A stretch of DNA of 43,970 bases from Streptococcus sp. DD12 (GTDB lineage: Bacteria; Bacillota; Bacilli; Lactobacillales; Streptococcaceae), in NCBI RefSeq assembly GCF_001578885.1, contig NZ_KQ969495.1, positions 588,500 to 632,469 on the forward strand, in the 5' to 3' direction. The stretch's first letter is position 1. Each line of letters begins with the position of its first letter. Position numbers and translations under genes: made by a program. Shown piece by piece: positions 7,275 through 16,302 of the stretch. The notes beneath the pieces are model-generated. The model had not been told where the DNA came from and did no database searches. It saw nothing but the letters and a program-made list of their open reading frames with translations.

Positions 7275-10022
7275 TCAACCAGAGTTACGCAAACCTGTTG
7301 CAATTCCGTTGATAGTGATATGAATAAGTTTTTCAGTTTCTTCGTCTAATTCCCCTTTGCGCAGGCGTTTAATCAGTTCAATCTGCACATAGTTAAGCAC
7401 ATTAAAGTAAGGAAGACGGTATTCAAGCGAAGCTTTCAAAGATGGACTCTCTTCGATGAAGTCTTCTTGTTGCTCAATCGCTAAGATGACATCTTTGGTT
7501 AACTGCCACTCATCTAGGATAATGTTAAATACCTCACGAACCGCTGGATCCTTAGCCAACTGGGCATATTGAAAGGCGATATTCATGTTAGACTTGGATA
7601 GAACCATGTCAACATTTGACAAGAGTGAGTTAAAGAAGGGCCAAGTTTTATACATGTGTTGCAAGCGTTCCAGATTTCCCTCAGCCTGATCAATAAAGTG
7701 TTTAAAGGCAGAACCTACACCATACCAACCCGGGAACATAATCCGGTTTTGAGACCAAGAAAATACCCATGGGATAGCACGCAGGCCAGATATTTCCGTA
7801 ATCGTTTTACGCGCTGCCGGCCGTGAACCGATATTCAGACTAGAAACTTCTTTAATAGGACTCGCCTCAAAGAAGTAATCATAGAAATGAGGGTTACCAA
7901 AGACCAAGTCACGATAGATCTGATAAGAGTCCGTGACGATGCTTTCCATCGCTTCACGGTAGTCGCCAATTTCTTCTGAGCTGGTAATCATACCTGTCGC
8001 CATCCGGTCAATGGCTGCAGACACAAGCATTTCAAGGTTGTAGTAGGCGGCATCCTTGTTGCCGTATTTGTAGCCGATAACCTCTCCTTGCTCTGTCAAA
8101 CGAATCCGGTCTTTGATCGTTCCAAAAGGTTGCGAGGTAATGGCTTCATAAGAAGGACCACCCCCACGACCAACAGTTCCCCCACGACCGTGGAAGAAGG
8201 TAATCTTGATACCGCGTTCTTCTCCAATTTGTGTCAACTCATTTTGCGCCTTGTAAAGGGTCCAACCAGAAGACAGGTAACCACCGTCTTTGTTGGAGTC
8301 TGAATAACCCAGCATGATTTCTTGGTAACCCTTATTTTGCGCAATCCATCGTTTGACAATATCATAGGAAAGGTATTGCCGCATGATATCGCCAGAATTC
8401 TCCAAGTCTTCAATGGTTTCAAACAAAGGTGCCACCATGATGCGAGCCTTGTCTGTGTCGAGAAGTCCTACTTCTTTAAGGAGGATAGCGAGCTCAAAAA
8501 GGTCTGAGACACTTTCACTGTGGGAGATAATGTGTTGTTTGATAACATCCTCACCCAAGGTGTCTTTAAGGTCACGGGCTGTTTGGAAAATGGCCAATTC
8601 TTTTTGCAGAAGTTCAGACTTGTCTGCGTTAGCGCTAGACAAGGTTCTTGGATCTTCTTGCAATTCTTTAAGGAGAACAGCTACTTTTTCTGTTTCAGAC
8701 AAGTCACTGTAGTTAGGCACAATATTGGCCTCACGCAGGAGTTCATCCACACAGGCTTCGTGGACACTAGAGTCTTGACGCATGTCGATGGTCGCCAAGA
8801 AGAAACCAAAGACACGGGCTGCTTCTAAAAGTTCTTCAAACTCCCCATCAATGAGGTCCTCATCGCCATTAGACACCAATGAATCTTTAATAACGGCTAA
8901 ATCCGCCTGAAATTCAGATACATTGGCATAGACATCTAGCTCCTCAGTAACAGCAGCAGACTCAGTTGCCCAAGTTGGAAGACTTTGGGCCTGTTCCTGT
9001 CTGCCTTGAATATGGGCCAAGGTTTGGGAAATCTTGTGTTGGATATAGTTAAAGGCACGACGGTAAGGTTCTTTTTCACGGAATTCTGACGTATCTGAGG
9101 ATTTGTCCGCTAGAGCCCGTAAAGCCTCGGTGACCTGGATAAGGTTATCAGACAAGGAGAAGGTGCGATAAAGCGCTGATAACTTGTCCAGATAATAATT
9201 CATGATGACTTCATTTTGCACCATGGCTGATAGACGCAAGGTCTCCGCAGTGACGTAAGGGTTCCCATCTCGGTCACCACCAATCCACATCCCCATGGTA
9301 ATGGGTTTTGAGTCATCCAAGGACAAGCCTTTTTGAGCAGCCAATTTTTGATAACGACTAGTCAATTTCGTAATCGCTGGAATCAAGGAACTATTGTAGT
9401 ACTCCATGACGTTGGAAATCTCATTGGTTACCTTGAGTTTCTTTTCACGGATAATATCTGACTGCATCATTGTCTCAACATAGCGCTTGAGGTCAGATTC
9501 CCACTTCTCCTTGTTGATGCGCCCTTCTTTAACATCACGGTGTTTCCGCAAAAGTTCATGGATTTGATTGTTCAACTCCAACATGGTCTTTCGCTGAACC
9601 TGAGTTGGGTGAGCCGTCAAAACAGGCACAACATTGACATGTTCCAAAATCTCTTGCGCATTTTTATGCTCTGTCACAAGGTCAATGGTGTGTTCGAGTT
9701 TTCCTAGGTAATCTTGCCCAACATTATTTTCATAGTTGATTTCATATGCCAGATCGACGTCTTCTGAAATATTAATCAGTAGTGGCAAAATAGCAAAATA
9801 GCGAGAAACCACAACCATTTCCTGATTATCCATTTGGGAAATCAAGTTTTCAAGCGCCTGATAATCTCCCTTGGCTGATAGGCGAGTCATCTCTTTGATG
9901 TGCGCTAAGCCAGATGGGCCAATCAATTTTTGCGTAGTTTCATCCAACAATTGGGTTAAGATCGCGATTTCTTCACGAACAATGTCAGCATTTGTATTGT
10001 TCTCGAGTCGTTTAGTAGCCAC
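7275..10022 (-). CDS. ppc: Phosphoenolpyruvate carboxylase
   Basis: 915 aa cytoplasmic enzyme that carboxylates PEP to oxaloacetate, the anaplerotic source of aspartate-family amino acids in organisms with an incomplete TCA cycle. Catalytic motifs are intact: VLTAHPTQ (H138), GGDRDGNP, the glycine loop [14 protein letters not shown], and the C-terminal end GLRNSG, which is required for activity. The start is GTG with AAAGGAGAG upstream. It stands alone, with its own promoter and terminator. Confidence 0.95.
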   Translation of the reverse strand: MATKRLENNTNADIVREEIAILTQLLDETTQKLIGPSGLAHIKEMTRLSAKGDYQALENLISQMDNQEMVVVSRYFAILPLLINISEDVDLAYEINYENNVGQDYLGKLEHTIDLVTEHKNAQEILEHVNVVPVLTAHPTQVQRKTMLELNNQIHELLRKHRDVKEGRINKEKWESDLKRYVETMMQSDIIREKKLKVTNEISNVMEYYNSSLIPAITKLTSRYQKLAAQKGLSLDDSKPITMGMWIGGDRDGNPYVTAETLRLSAMVQNEVIMNYYLDKLSALYRTFSLSDNLIQVTEALRALADKSSDTSEFREKEPYRRAFNYIQHKISQTLAHIQGRQEQAQSLPTWATESAAVTEELDVYANVSEFQADLAVIKDSLVSNGDEDLIDGEFEELLEAARVFGFFLATIDMRQDSSVHEACVDELLREANIVPNYSDLSETEKVAVLLKELQEDPRTLSSANADKSELLQKELAIFQTARDLKDTLGEDVIKQHIISHSESVSDLFELAILLKEVGLLDTDKARIMVAPLFETIEDLENSGDIMRQYLSYDIVKRWIAQNKGYQEIMLGYSDSNKDGGYLSSGWTLYKAQNELTQIGEERGIKITFFHGRGGTVGRGGGPSYEAITSQPFGTIKDRIRLTEQGEVIGYKYGNKDAAYYNLEMLVSAAIDRMATGMITSSEEIGDYREAMESIVTDSYQIYRDLVFGNPHFYDYFFEASPIKEVSSLNIGSRPAARKTITEISGLRAIPWVFSWSQNRIMFPGWYGVGSAFKHFIDQAEGNLERLQHMYKTWPFFNSLLSNVDMVLSKSNMNIAFQYAQLAKDPAVREVFNIILDEWQLTKDVILAIEQQEDFIEESPSLKASLEYRLPYFNVLNYVQIELIKRLRKGELDEETEKLIHITINGIATGLRNSG

Positions 10023-10051
10023 AAAAATCTCTCCTTTTTTCGTTACTATCT

Positions 10052-10079
10052 ATTATACTTCTTTGTATGTAAAAGTAAA
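10052..10079 (-). promoter_or_regulatory. Promoter of ppc
   Basis: TATAAT at 10052-10057 with TTTACT at 10074-10079, 16-base spacer; leader of about 23 bases. Confidence 0.65.
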
Positions 10080-10122
10080 CTCTTACCCGTAAAATCGTGG
10101 AAATTTTCTGACAAATCCTTGA

Positions 10123-10153
10123 AAAGCAAAAACAGCCCCCAGGGGAGACTGTT
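10123..10153 (-). terminator. Terminator of the MetE-like gene
   Basis: Minus-strand hairpin with outer AACAG/CTGTT and inner CCCC/GGGG pairs separated by a small internal loop, followed by a T-rich run. Confidence 0.7.
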
Positions 10154-10191
10154 CGGTTAAACGTTTTACAGTTAAAATGAACCCCTAGCGA

Positions 10192-11307
10192 CTAATCCTT
10201 CCAGATGGTCTCTGTGATGGTTTTAATCAAACGCAATTTTTGCCATTCATCCTCTTCGGTCAAGATATTGCCTTCTTCCGTTGAAGCAAAACCACACTGG
10301 GTAGAGATACCGAGATTTTCCAAAGGGACGCTTTTGGCTGCGTCTTGAATACGGGCCACGATGGCATCGACATCCTCAAGCGCAGGGTCTTTTGATGTAA
10401 TAACCCCCAAAACCAACTCGACAGATTTGCGGTTGTTCCAAATGGCTGCCAAGGGAGAAAAATCACCTGAGCGGGCATCATCGTATTCTAAGAAGAAAAT
10501 GTCATAGTTTAATTGCCCCAAGTAACGGGCAATGGTATGATAGCCTCCCTCAAAGAGATAAGTTGATTTAAAGTTCCCTCGACAAATATGGGTGGAAACA
10601 GTCAAATCCTCCGGCAAACCTGCCAAAATTTGATTGATGACATAGACATCATCTTGAGCAATGCGTTGGAATTTCTGGCGCTCCTCAGGATTGTTTTTAT
10701 TATCTTCAAGTTGTTGAATCAAGAAAGCCCAAGTGGTATCATCCAACTGGATGTATCGCGCTCCCAAGTCATAAAAATGTAAAATGGTATCCTTGTAAGC
10801 CTGAGCCAGACCATCTAAAAAGTCATTCCAAGTTTCATAATACTCTAAGGCCAGGTCAGAGCGATGGTCCCGATTGATGATTAGGGAAGGACTCGGAATG
10901 GTTACCTTAGGGGTTACGCCTTCAGGGACAATTGATTTTAGGTAGGTAAAATCACGGTAGAAAGGGTGGTCCGGATTTTCAGTGATTTGACCATTTAAAC
11001 GGACATTTGTGGTACGGGTCTTAGCCCCATGAAACTTATAGGAATCTTCTTGTTGGTAGGCTTCGAGACCATTAAGGTTCCAAAGGAAGTCCAGGTGCCA
11101 CCATGAGCGACCAAACTCCCCATCTGAAACCACTTTAAGGCCATTTTCCACTTGGTGACCGACCAATTCTTTGACCAAACGGTCCTGCGTTTCCAAAAGT
11201 TCTTGCTGGCTAATTTCTCCCTTTGCGTAGCATTCTCGAGCTTCTTTGAGAGCTTGGGGACGCAGGTAAGAACCTACGTGGTCAAAATGTTCGTGTGTTT
11301 TCGTCAT
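10192..11307 (-). CDS. MetE C-terminal-like cobalamin-independent methionine synthase family protein (YxjG/YxjH type)
   Basis: 371 aa, about half the length of full MetE and corresponding to its catalytic barrel. Residues near the start (FDHVGSYLRP) and GEFGRSWWHLDF are family signatures. Zinc-ligand motifs appear as STHICRGN (His and Cys) and GISTQCGF (second Cys), with an intervening LEYDDARSGDF. Related Bacillus proteins YxjG/YxjH make methionine from homocysteine with an uncertain methyl donor. Start ATG with GTGAGG upstream. Divergently transcribed from the muramidase gene, with a 16-bp palindrome in between. The substrate here is inferred. Confidence 0.85.
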   Translation of the reverse strand: MTKTHEHFDHVGSYLRPQALKEARECYAKGEISQQELLETQDRLVKELVGHQVENGLKVVSDGEFGRSWWHLDFLWNLNGLEAYQQEDSYKFHGAKTRTTNVRLNGQITENPDHPFYRDFTYLKSIVPEGVTPKVTIPSPSLIINRDHRSDLALEYYETWNDFLDGLAQAYKDTILHFYDLGARYIQLDDTTWAFLIQQLEDNKNNPEERQKFQRIAQDDVYVINQILAGLPEDLTVSTHICRGNFKSTYLFEGGYHTIARYLGQLNYDIFFLEYDDARSGDFSPLAAIWNNRKSVELVLGVITSKDPALEDVDAIVARIQDAAKSVPLENLGISTQCGFASTEEGNILTEEDEWQKLRLIKTITETIWKD

Positions 11308-11362
11308 GCTGTCGCCTCACTTATTTCTAAGATGGATAGGTAATTGCCTTTTATCTTATCAC

Positions 11363-11378
11363 TTCCCCTGCAGGGGAA
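11363..11378. repeat. 16-bp perfect palindrome in the divergent promoter region
   Basis: TTCCCCTGCAGGGGAA, exactly self-complementary, 56 bases upstream of the MetE-like start and just upstream of the rightward promoter at 11382. It is a plausible operator for either gene; no T-run follows it. Confidence 0.5.
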
Positions 11379-11381
11379 CAA

Positions 11382-11409
11382 TTACCATTTTTTTATAGTA
11401 GGTTATAAT
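11382..11409 (+). promoter_or_regulatory. Upstream promoter candidate of the muramidase gene (P1)
   Basis: TTACCA at 11382-11387, 16-base spacer, TATAAT at 11404-11409. It would give a leader of about 105 bases with no Shine-Dalgarno at the gene. Confidence 0.5.
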
Positions 11410-11486
11410 TTCCATCTATAGCAACCAATGGAGGTGTCCAAGGACAGCTCAAAAAAGTGGCCTTTCTGCTAACGGAAGCCTTAGAG

Positions 11487-11515
11487 TTGTCAAGTGACGC
11501 ATTTTAGGTTAAAAT
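11487..11515 (+). promoter_or_regulatory. Proximal promoter of the muramidase gene (P2), predicted to give a leaderless mRNA
   Basis: TTGTCA at 11487-11492, exactly 17 bases, TAAAAT at 11510-11515, then seven bases to the ATG at 11523. Confidence 0.55.
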
Positions 11516-11522
11516 GACGTTA

Positions 11523-12356
11523 ATGAGAAGACGACTAAAACCGATTGTAGCCTTTATCTTCTTGGGAATCTTTGCTTTTGGGGTTGTGTTGGCCCATCTG
11601 GTGACAACACAAAGCCGAACGAGGAGCCTTGCCGAGGCCGAAAAAGATATTCCCTCAAGTACGTTGACCACATCATCGTCAACATCTAGTGCTAGCAGTC
11701 AAGAAGCCCTCAAACCTATTATTGATTTATCCGCTTGGCAGGCACCTGACAGTATTGATTACGATACCCTCGCTAAAAATATTTCCGCTGTTATCGTCCG
11801 TGTCCAAGGGGGGTCAAATATTACCAAGAAAAACAATGCCACTGACGCTGACGGCATGGATACCGCTTACCAGAAACATATTACTGAGTTTCAAAAACGT
11901 GGCATTCCTGTTGCTGTTTACGCTTATGTCTTGGGTTCCAATAAAAAAGAAATGCGAGCAGAGGCAAAAACCTTCTATAAAGCCGCCTCAAAATACCACC
12001 CTACCTACTACTGGTTAGATGTCGAGGAAAAAACGATGTCTGATATGGATGCAGGTGTCCAAGCTTTTCGCAAGGAGCTCGCCTCCCTCGGTGCCAAGAA
12101 AATCGGGATTTACATTGGAACTTATTTTATGCAAGAACACGGGATTTCCACTTCTGGCTTTAGCGCCGTCTGGATTCCAACTTATGGGACAGACAACGGT
12201 TACTATAATGCCGCACCGGCTACCGATTTAGATTATGACCTGCATCAGTACACGTCGCAAGGCCGTCTAAACGGTTACAATGGTGTCTTGGACCTTAACC
12301 AAATTGCGCCAACAAAAGACACCCAAGCAACCTTTAAAAAACTTTTTGGCAGTTAA
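11523..12356 (+). CDS. Membrane-tethered GH25 muramidase (lysozyme family)
   Basis: 277 aa from the ATG at 11523 (an in-frame ATG at 11514 adds three residues; neither has a Shine-Dalgarno). One N-terminal membrane segment (about 8-27) lacks a clear cleavage site, then a Ser/Thr-rich linker (about 44-60), then a glycosyl hydrolase 25 domain from 65 to the end. Family acidic residues are visible: IIDLSAW (D68) and the catalytic pair in YYWLDVEEK (D166, E168). Expected to cut the MurNAc-GlcNAc bond of peptidoglycan at the outer membrane face, for wall remodelling. Followed by its own terminator. Confidence 0.88.
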   Translation: MRRRLKPIVAFIFLGIFAFGVVLAHLVTTQSRTRSLAEAEKDIPSSTLTTSSSTSSASSQEALKPIIDLSAWQAPDSIDYDTLAKNISAVIVRVQGGSNITKKNNATDADGMDTAYQKHITEFQKRGIPVAVYAYVLGSNKKEMRAEAKTFYKAASKYHPTYYWLDVEEKTMSDMDAGVQAFRKELASLGAKKIGIYIGTYFMQEHGISTSGFSAVWIPTYGTDNGYYNAAPATDLDYDLHQYTSQGRLNGYNGVLDLNQIAPTKDTQATFKKLFGS

Positions 12357-12365
12357 GTCATTTCA

Positions 12366-12393
12366 AGTCTAGGAGAAAGCTCCTAGGCTTTTT
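12366..12393 (+). terminator. Terminator of the muramidase gene
   Basis: AGTCTAGGAG / CTCCTAGGCT stem with AAAG loop followed by five T. Confidence 0.85.
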
Positions 12394-12529
12394 GATAGCC
12401 TAAAAACACCTCATCCCAAAGCCCCCCCCTTCTCCTCTTACCCTAGATAATCACCAAGCTCTCCCTGCTTTTCGATGGCAGGTCAAGGCAAGAATTCGTT
12501 TTCCCAGACTATTCGAACAAGGCATAACA

Positions 12530-12538
12530 TGGTACAAT
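12530..12538 (+). promoter_or_regulatory. Extended -10 promoter of the ybaK-phosphatase pair
   Basis: TGGTACAAT, an extended -10 box 30 bases upstream of the start. The rest of 12394-12529 shows nothing but a C8 run at 12422-12429. Confidence 0.55.
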
Positions 12539-12568
12539 AGAAGGGTAGTTAATAGGGAGGCACATCAC

Positions 12569-13048
12569 ATGAAAAAGAAAAAGGGACTTAAAAAGACCCT
12601 CGTAGATCAGATTTTGGATAAAGCAGGCATCAGCCACGATAGCCTTAGCCTCAACGCCTTGGAGGGAAGCCTACCTGAGGGGATTGACCGCTCAGCTATC
12701 TATAAAACACTGGCCCTAAAAGGCGACAAAACTGGGCCAATCATTGGAATCATTCCCATCACAGAGCACTTGGATGAGAAAAAACTCGCCAAGGTCTCTG
12801 GCAATAAAAAAGTGACCATGATTCCGCAAAAGGAACTGCAAAAGACTACTGGTTATGTTCACGGTGCCAACAACCCTGTTGGTATCAGACAAAAACATGC
12901 CTTTCCTATTTTCATCGACCAGACGGCTAAAGAATCCGGCTCGCTCATTGTTTCAGCAGGAGAAATCGGCCGTTCTATCCGAATAGATAGCCAAATCCTA
13001 GCCGATTTTGTTGCTGCTGAATTTACAGATTTACTCACCGACCATTAA
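12569..13048 (+). CDS. ybaK: Cys-tRNA(Pro)/Cys-tRNA(Cys) deacylase, YbaK/EbsC family
   Basis: 159 aa, normal family length. Editing enzyme that hydrolyses cysteine mischarged on tRNA(Pro); cytoplasmic. Family signatures are KTLALKGDKTG (with the conserved catalytic lysine), HLDEKKLAKVSGNKKV, and GYVHGANNPVG. Start ATG with GGGAGG upstream. The next gene begins 20 bases later with no terminator between, so the two are probably co-transcribed. Confidence 0.9.
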   Translation: MKKKKGLKKTLVDQILDKAGISHDSLSLNALEGSLPEGIDRSAIYKTLALKGDKTGPIIGIIPITEHLDEKKLAKVSGNKKVTMIPQKELQKTTGYVHGANNPVGIRQKHAFPIFIDQTAKESGSLIVSAGEIGRSIRIDSQILADFVAAEFTDLLTDH

Positions 13049-13068
13049 ACACCTCTAAAGGAGACATC

Positions 13069-13755
13069 ATGAAACTGTATTTTGTACGTCATGGAAAAAC
13101 CACATGGAATGCTGAAGGGCGCTTCCAAGGGGCCAATGGCGATTCCCCGCTGACGATCGAAGGCAAAGAAGAGCTTCAGCGTCTAGGCCTTGCTTTAAGT
13201 ACCACAGCCTTTGACGCAGTTTACACTAGTCCACTCAAACGGGCACAAGATTCCGCAGCCATCCTAATGGCCAATAACCAAACCAGCCAAAAAACGATTG
13301 AAGTCACAAAAGCTTTAGAAGAATGGCATCTTGGACGACTTGAAGGGCAAAAAATTACAACTATTCAGGGTATCTACCCCAAACAGATTAACGCCTTCTA
13401 CCATAACCTCGGCCAGTTTGACCACAATGTGTTTGCTGCTGAAAGTGTCTACCAAGCTACCAACCGTATCTGTGATTTTGTCAAATCTCTAAATCCTAAC
13501 ACCGTGGAACAGGTCCTTTTGGTTTCACACGGAGCTATCTTGACAGCAAGTATTCGCCGTTTGCTGGGCTATGAAATCCCCGAATTACGCCAAAAAGGGG
13601 GACTAAACAATGCCAGCCTTACTCTGCTTGAAACCACAGATAACCAAAACTACCGATTGCTAGACTGGAATGACACGGATTACGAAGCAATCGCTGAACG
13701 GGAAACCCATCATACAGAACACTTTGCCCAACCTAGTTTGGTTGCTAATCGATAA
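13069..13755 (+). CDS. Histidine phosphatase family protein (phosphoglycerate mutase-like)
   Basis: 228 aa. The N-terminal FVRHGKTTWN carries the phospho-accepting histidine (H8) with the R-H-G triad; YTSPLKRAQDSA and EWHLGRLEGQ follow, and LLVSHGA supplies the second active-site histidine. This is the dPGM/PhoE branch. Length and absence of long insertions suggest a broad or unknown phosphatase rather than the glycolytic mutase. AAAGGAG lies seven bases before the ATG. Confidence 0.88.
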   Translation: MKLYFVRHGKTTWNAEGRFQGANGDSPLTIEGKEELQRLGLALSTTAFDAVYTSPLKRAQDSAAILMANNQTSQKTIEVTKALEEWHLGRLEGQKITTIQGIYPKQINAFYHNLGQFDHNVFAAESVYQATNRICDFVKSLNPNTVEQVLLVSHGAILTASIRRLLGYEIPELRQKGGLNNASLTLLETTDNQNYRLLDWNDTDYEAIAERETHHTEHFAQPSLVANR

Positions 13756-13786
13756 ATAAGAAGCAGTCTGCAAGACAGCTTAAACC

Positions 13787-13828
13787 TCAAAAAAAGACGC
13801 TAGGGAAATCCCTAGCGTCTTTTTAGGT
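13787..13828. terminator. Bidirectional terminator between the phosphatase and trxA
   Basis: Perfect 15-bp stem (13791-13805 with 13810-13824) and AAAT loop, with A-run and T-run on opposite sides, between convergent genes. Confidence 0.9.
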
Positions 13829-13860
13829 AAAGTCAGCCCGTTTAAGGATGACCAAAGCAC

Positions 13861-14175
13861 TTAGCTAAGTTCATCGACAATAGCAGACAATTGTTGCTTG
13901 GTGTGAACACCTGCTACTTGCTTCACAACTTCACCATCTTTAAGGAACATAAGTGTTGGAATGGACATAATGCCAAAACGACGAGCTGTTTCTGGATTTT
14001 CATCCACATCCATTTTCAAAATGCGCAATTCGCTATCATCGTAGGCTTCGCTTAATTGGTCCAAGATAGGCGCTTGCATCCGACATGGGCCACACCAAGT
14101 TGCCCAAAAATCAACGAGGACAAGTCCTTCAGATGTCTCTTGTTCAAATGTTTTATCTGTTACGATTTCAGCCAT
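13861..14175 (-). CDS. trxA: Thioredoxin
   Basis: 104 aa, classical size. The redox centre FWATWCGPCRM has C28 and C31; the cis-proline loop is MSIPTL, and D22 in LVDFW corresponds to the buried Asp of the family. Reduces protein disulfides in the cytoplasm using thioredoxin reductase (not in this window). GGAGGG precedes the ATG. Monocistronic between a strong promoter and a bidirectional terminator. Confidence 0.96.
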   Translation of the reverse strand: MAEIVTDKTFEQETSEGLVLVDFWATWCGPCRMQAPILDQLSEAYDDSELRILKMDVDENPETARRFGIMSIPTLMFLKDGEVVKQVAGVHTKQQLSAIVDELS

Positions 14176-14204
14176 AACAACCCTCCATAATTTTTGATAG
14201 GCTT

Positions 14205-14233
14205 ATTGTAACCTAAAGTTTCGTCCTTGCCAA
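14205..14233 (-). promoter_or_regulatory. Promoter of trxA
   Basis: TTGGCA at 14228-14233, 17-base spacer, TACAAT at 14205-14210. Confidence 0.75.
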
Positions 14234-14249
14234 TTATTTGCTACAGAAA

Positions 14250-14283
14250 TGACAAACACCCATTTCAGAGGATGAAAGGGTGT
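14250..14283 (-). terminator. Terminator of the LPXTG adhesin gene
   Basis: ACACCC-TTTCA / TGAAAT-GGGTGT stem with one bulge and a short loop, then a T-rich tail on the minus strand. Confidence 0.65.
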
Positions 14284-14289
14284 TGTTCA

Positions 14290-15924
14290 TTAGGCTTGGT
14301 AACGACGTGGACCAAAGGTCAATAAGAGACTGCCTCCCATAAGGGCAAAGCCGAGAATGGCTAAGCCTGTCATGTCCTGACTTCCTGTTTCTGGAAGGCG
14401 GGCTGCAGCGACGGCAAGACCTTTAGCGACAGGAGCTACTGGACTAGGACTGGCTTGAAGACTTTTCGTGTAAGCAGCCATAGCTGTTGCGCTTGGACGA
14501 GGCCCAAAACCACTACCACCACGACCAGGAGTTGGATTTGGTGGTGTTGGTTGATTTGGCGTTTCTGAAGTTGGCGTGTTCGGGATGATTGGTGTTTCGC
14601 TATCTCCAGCGGCACGCCCATTTCCTGTGACACGTTCAATGGTATAGGTGCTTTCACCACCAGTAGATTCTGCCACAAATTTTATCGTATTCGTCGGATT
14701 CTCACCCGTCGTAGACCGGGTTTGATAGTTTAAAACCAAGATATCATTTAATTGATCCAATTTAGCTTCAAAGCCGCCAGCATAGACGTGAAAGGCATTG
14801 AAAAATGCTTGGGCTTGTTCGCTATTTGTATCAGATACTTGCCAGCCTTCCCAATCTTTCAAGAAAGTGACAGACATTGACCCATCCACATAAGTTTGCC
14901 CTTGTCCCCAAGTATCCGTCAAGGTGACATAGTTTAAGAGCTCACGCGCATTATTGAAGCGAATCCACCAGCTGTTGACATTGGCATCTGTCTGTGTTTG
15001 ATTCCCCCATTTGGCGATGACTTCATTGCTTTGTGGTGGCGCTACGCCATCCACTTTAACAGGGACCAAGCTCCCGTTGAAGTTTAGGACAACTTCTTGG
15101 CCAGGTCGGTTAACGACTTCTGAATCCCACTTGGTATCCAGGTGCAGACTGACATTTTTATGAAGAGGGTGACTTTCAAAATAATCATTAAAAGTCGTCA
15201 AAATCGTCTTGGTTTCTGGGTCTGCTACAGCATGTCCGACAACAGCATCATCGGGATTTAACACATCAAAACTATAGCCTGTCTGTAATCGCAAAGCATC
15301 TGGCAAGGTCAAAAGAACACTATCACCTGAGTTGATAGCCAACTGGTCAGGAAAATCTACGCTGTAGTCCACATGGGTTGTCCCATAAAGCTGATTAGAG
15401 CCTGTTACCTTTACATCAGGGTTGCTGACGGTAATCGTCGTACCCGTTTTTGAGAAAGTCGTCTCATTGCCTGAAGCAGCAACTGTTGATGACTCTTCTG
15501 TTTGACCACCTGTAGCCGCGGTTGTCGTCCTAGCCGTTACCGTTGGCGCAGTCGCAGATGAAGAATCGCTTTGACTGCTCTCCTCGCTCGCAGTGGTATC
15601 TGAACTTGCGTCTTCTTGAGTCCCTGTCACTGATGCTGTCCCAGCGTTACTTGCCTGGTCCTCTACTTCTGCGCTTTCTAAAGTGGCATCAGTGGCTTGA
15701 CTATTGGTGGCATCACCCGTATTAGCATCTACCTCATCTGCTTGAACAGTTCCAGCAGCTCCAAATAAAACGAGGGAGGCCCCCGCTACAGCTGCTCCTT
15801 TGAGGGCGTAGGTCCCCATTTGAGAAACCATTTTCGTCACCCAATGTTTCCCCGACTTGTGCATGGTCACACGATCAACGCGCGAATAAGTCACCGTCTT
15901 TTGCTTTGCATGTTTTCCTGACAT
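14290..15924 (-). CDS. LPXTG-anchored MSCRAMM-like adhesin with a variant KxYKxGKxW signal
   Basis: 544 aa wall-anchored surface protein. The N-terminal HKSGKHWVTKM followed by a hydrophobic segment is a degenerate KxYKxGKxW signal (expected first K and Y replaced by T and H); cleavage is likely after VQA near residue 62. An acidic Ser/Thr-rich stretch (about 63-150) precedes a region (about 155-430) with immunoglobulin-like beta features (VDYSVDFPDQLAINSGDSV, VTLTDTWGQGQ) like the ligand-binding domains of fibrinogen/collagen-type adhesins. A Pro-rich wall-spanning segment and the sortase signal LPETG (510-514), hydrophobic stretch and RRYQA tail end it. The ligand cannot be named. AAAGG lies 12 bases before the ATG. 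Confidence 0.85.
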   Translation of the reverse strand: MSGKHAKQKTVTYSRVDRVTMHKSGKHWVTKMVSQMGTYALKGAAVAGASLVLFGAAGTVQADEVDANTGDATNSQATDATLESAEVEDQASNAGTASVTGTQEDASSDTTASEESSQSDSSSATAPTVTARTTTAATGGQTEESSTVAASGNETTFSKTGTTITVSNPDVKVTGSNQLYGTTHVDYSVDFPDQLAINSGDSVLLTLPDALRLQTGYSFDVLNPDDAVVGHAVADPETKTILTTFNDYFESHPLHKNVSLHLDTKWDSEVVNRPGQEVVLNFNGSLVPVKVDGVAPPQSNEVIAKWGNQTQTDANVNSWWIRFNNARELLNYVTLTDTWGQGQTYVDGSMSVTFLKDWEGWQVSDTNSEQAQAFFNAFHVYAGGFEAKLDQLNDILVLNYQTRSTTGENPTNTIKFVAESTGGESTYTIERVTGNGRAAGDSETPIIPNTPTSETPNQPTPPNPTPGRGGSGFGPRPSATAMAAYTKSLQASPSPVAPVAKGLAVAAARLPETGSQDMTGLAILGFALMGGSLLLTFGPRRYQA

Positions 15925-16185
15925 GGCTAACTACCTTTCTTGCATTAAGATAAAATCAATTTTTTCCATAGTAAATCATAACATAACCTGTTTGAAATAG
16001 TAATAGGGTTAAGCAAGTCTTAATACAGCGTTACGTTTTTGACATCTTTTGGCTACTTCTGGATTTTAAACAAAAGATGCATATAGGGCAAATGCCTGTT
16101 CTAAAAGGATTTAACGGATATTTTCTAACTTGCGCCTAAAAAACAGAATATGCTTTTTCTTGACACTTTCATTAGTGGAAATCCA
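15925..16185. other. Upstream region of the adhesin gene, no gene seen
   Basis: AT-rich spacer between the adhesin start and the pepV terminator. A possible -10 (TATGAT, minus strand, 15975-15980) is present without a good -35. No open frame or RNA structure is convincing. Confidence 0.4.
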
Positions 16186-16217
16186 TTAAAAAAACAGAAA
16201 ACAAGCGTTTTCTGTTT
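16186..16217 (-). terminator. Terminator of pepV
   Basis: Perfect 11-bp stem AAACAGAAAAC / GTTTTCTGTTT with a four-base loop and seven T on the minus strand, about 85 bases after the pepV stop. Confidence 0.85.
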
Positions 16218-16302
16218 GTATTATTTTTGCATAAATTATAACATCTGTGACCGAAGCGAGGCCTTTGTCTTTGTTTTGTAACAAAAATGTAATTTATTTT
16301 TC

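Noticed and set aside
10154..10175. GGTTAAACG/TTTTACAG imperfect inverted repeat as a cre site for ppc
   Set aside because: Half-site spacing does not fit the consensus and it lies about 100 bases upstream of the ppc -10 box, downstream of the MetE-like gene.
12422..12429. C8 run as a phase-variation tract
   Set aside because: Intergenic, about 100 bases before the ybaK promoter and outside any promoter spacer; no effect on a reading frame.
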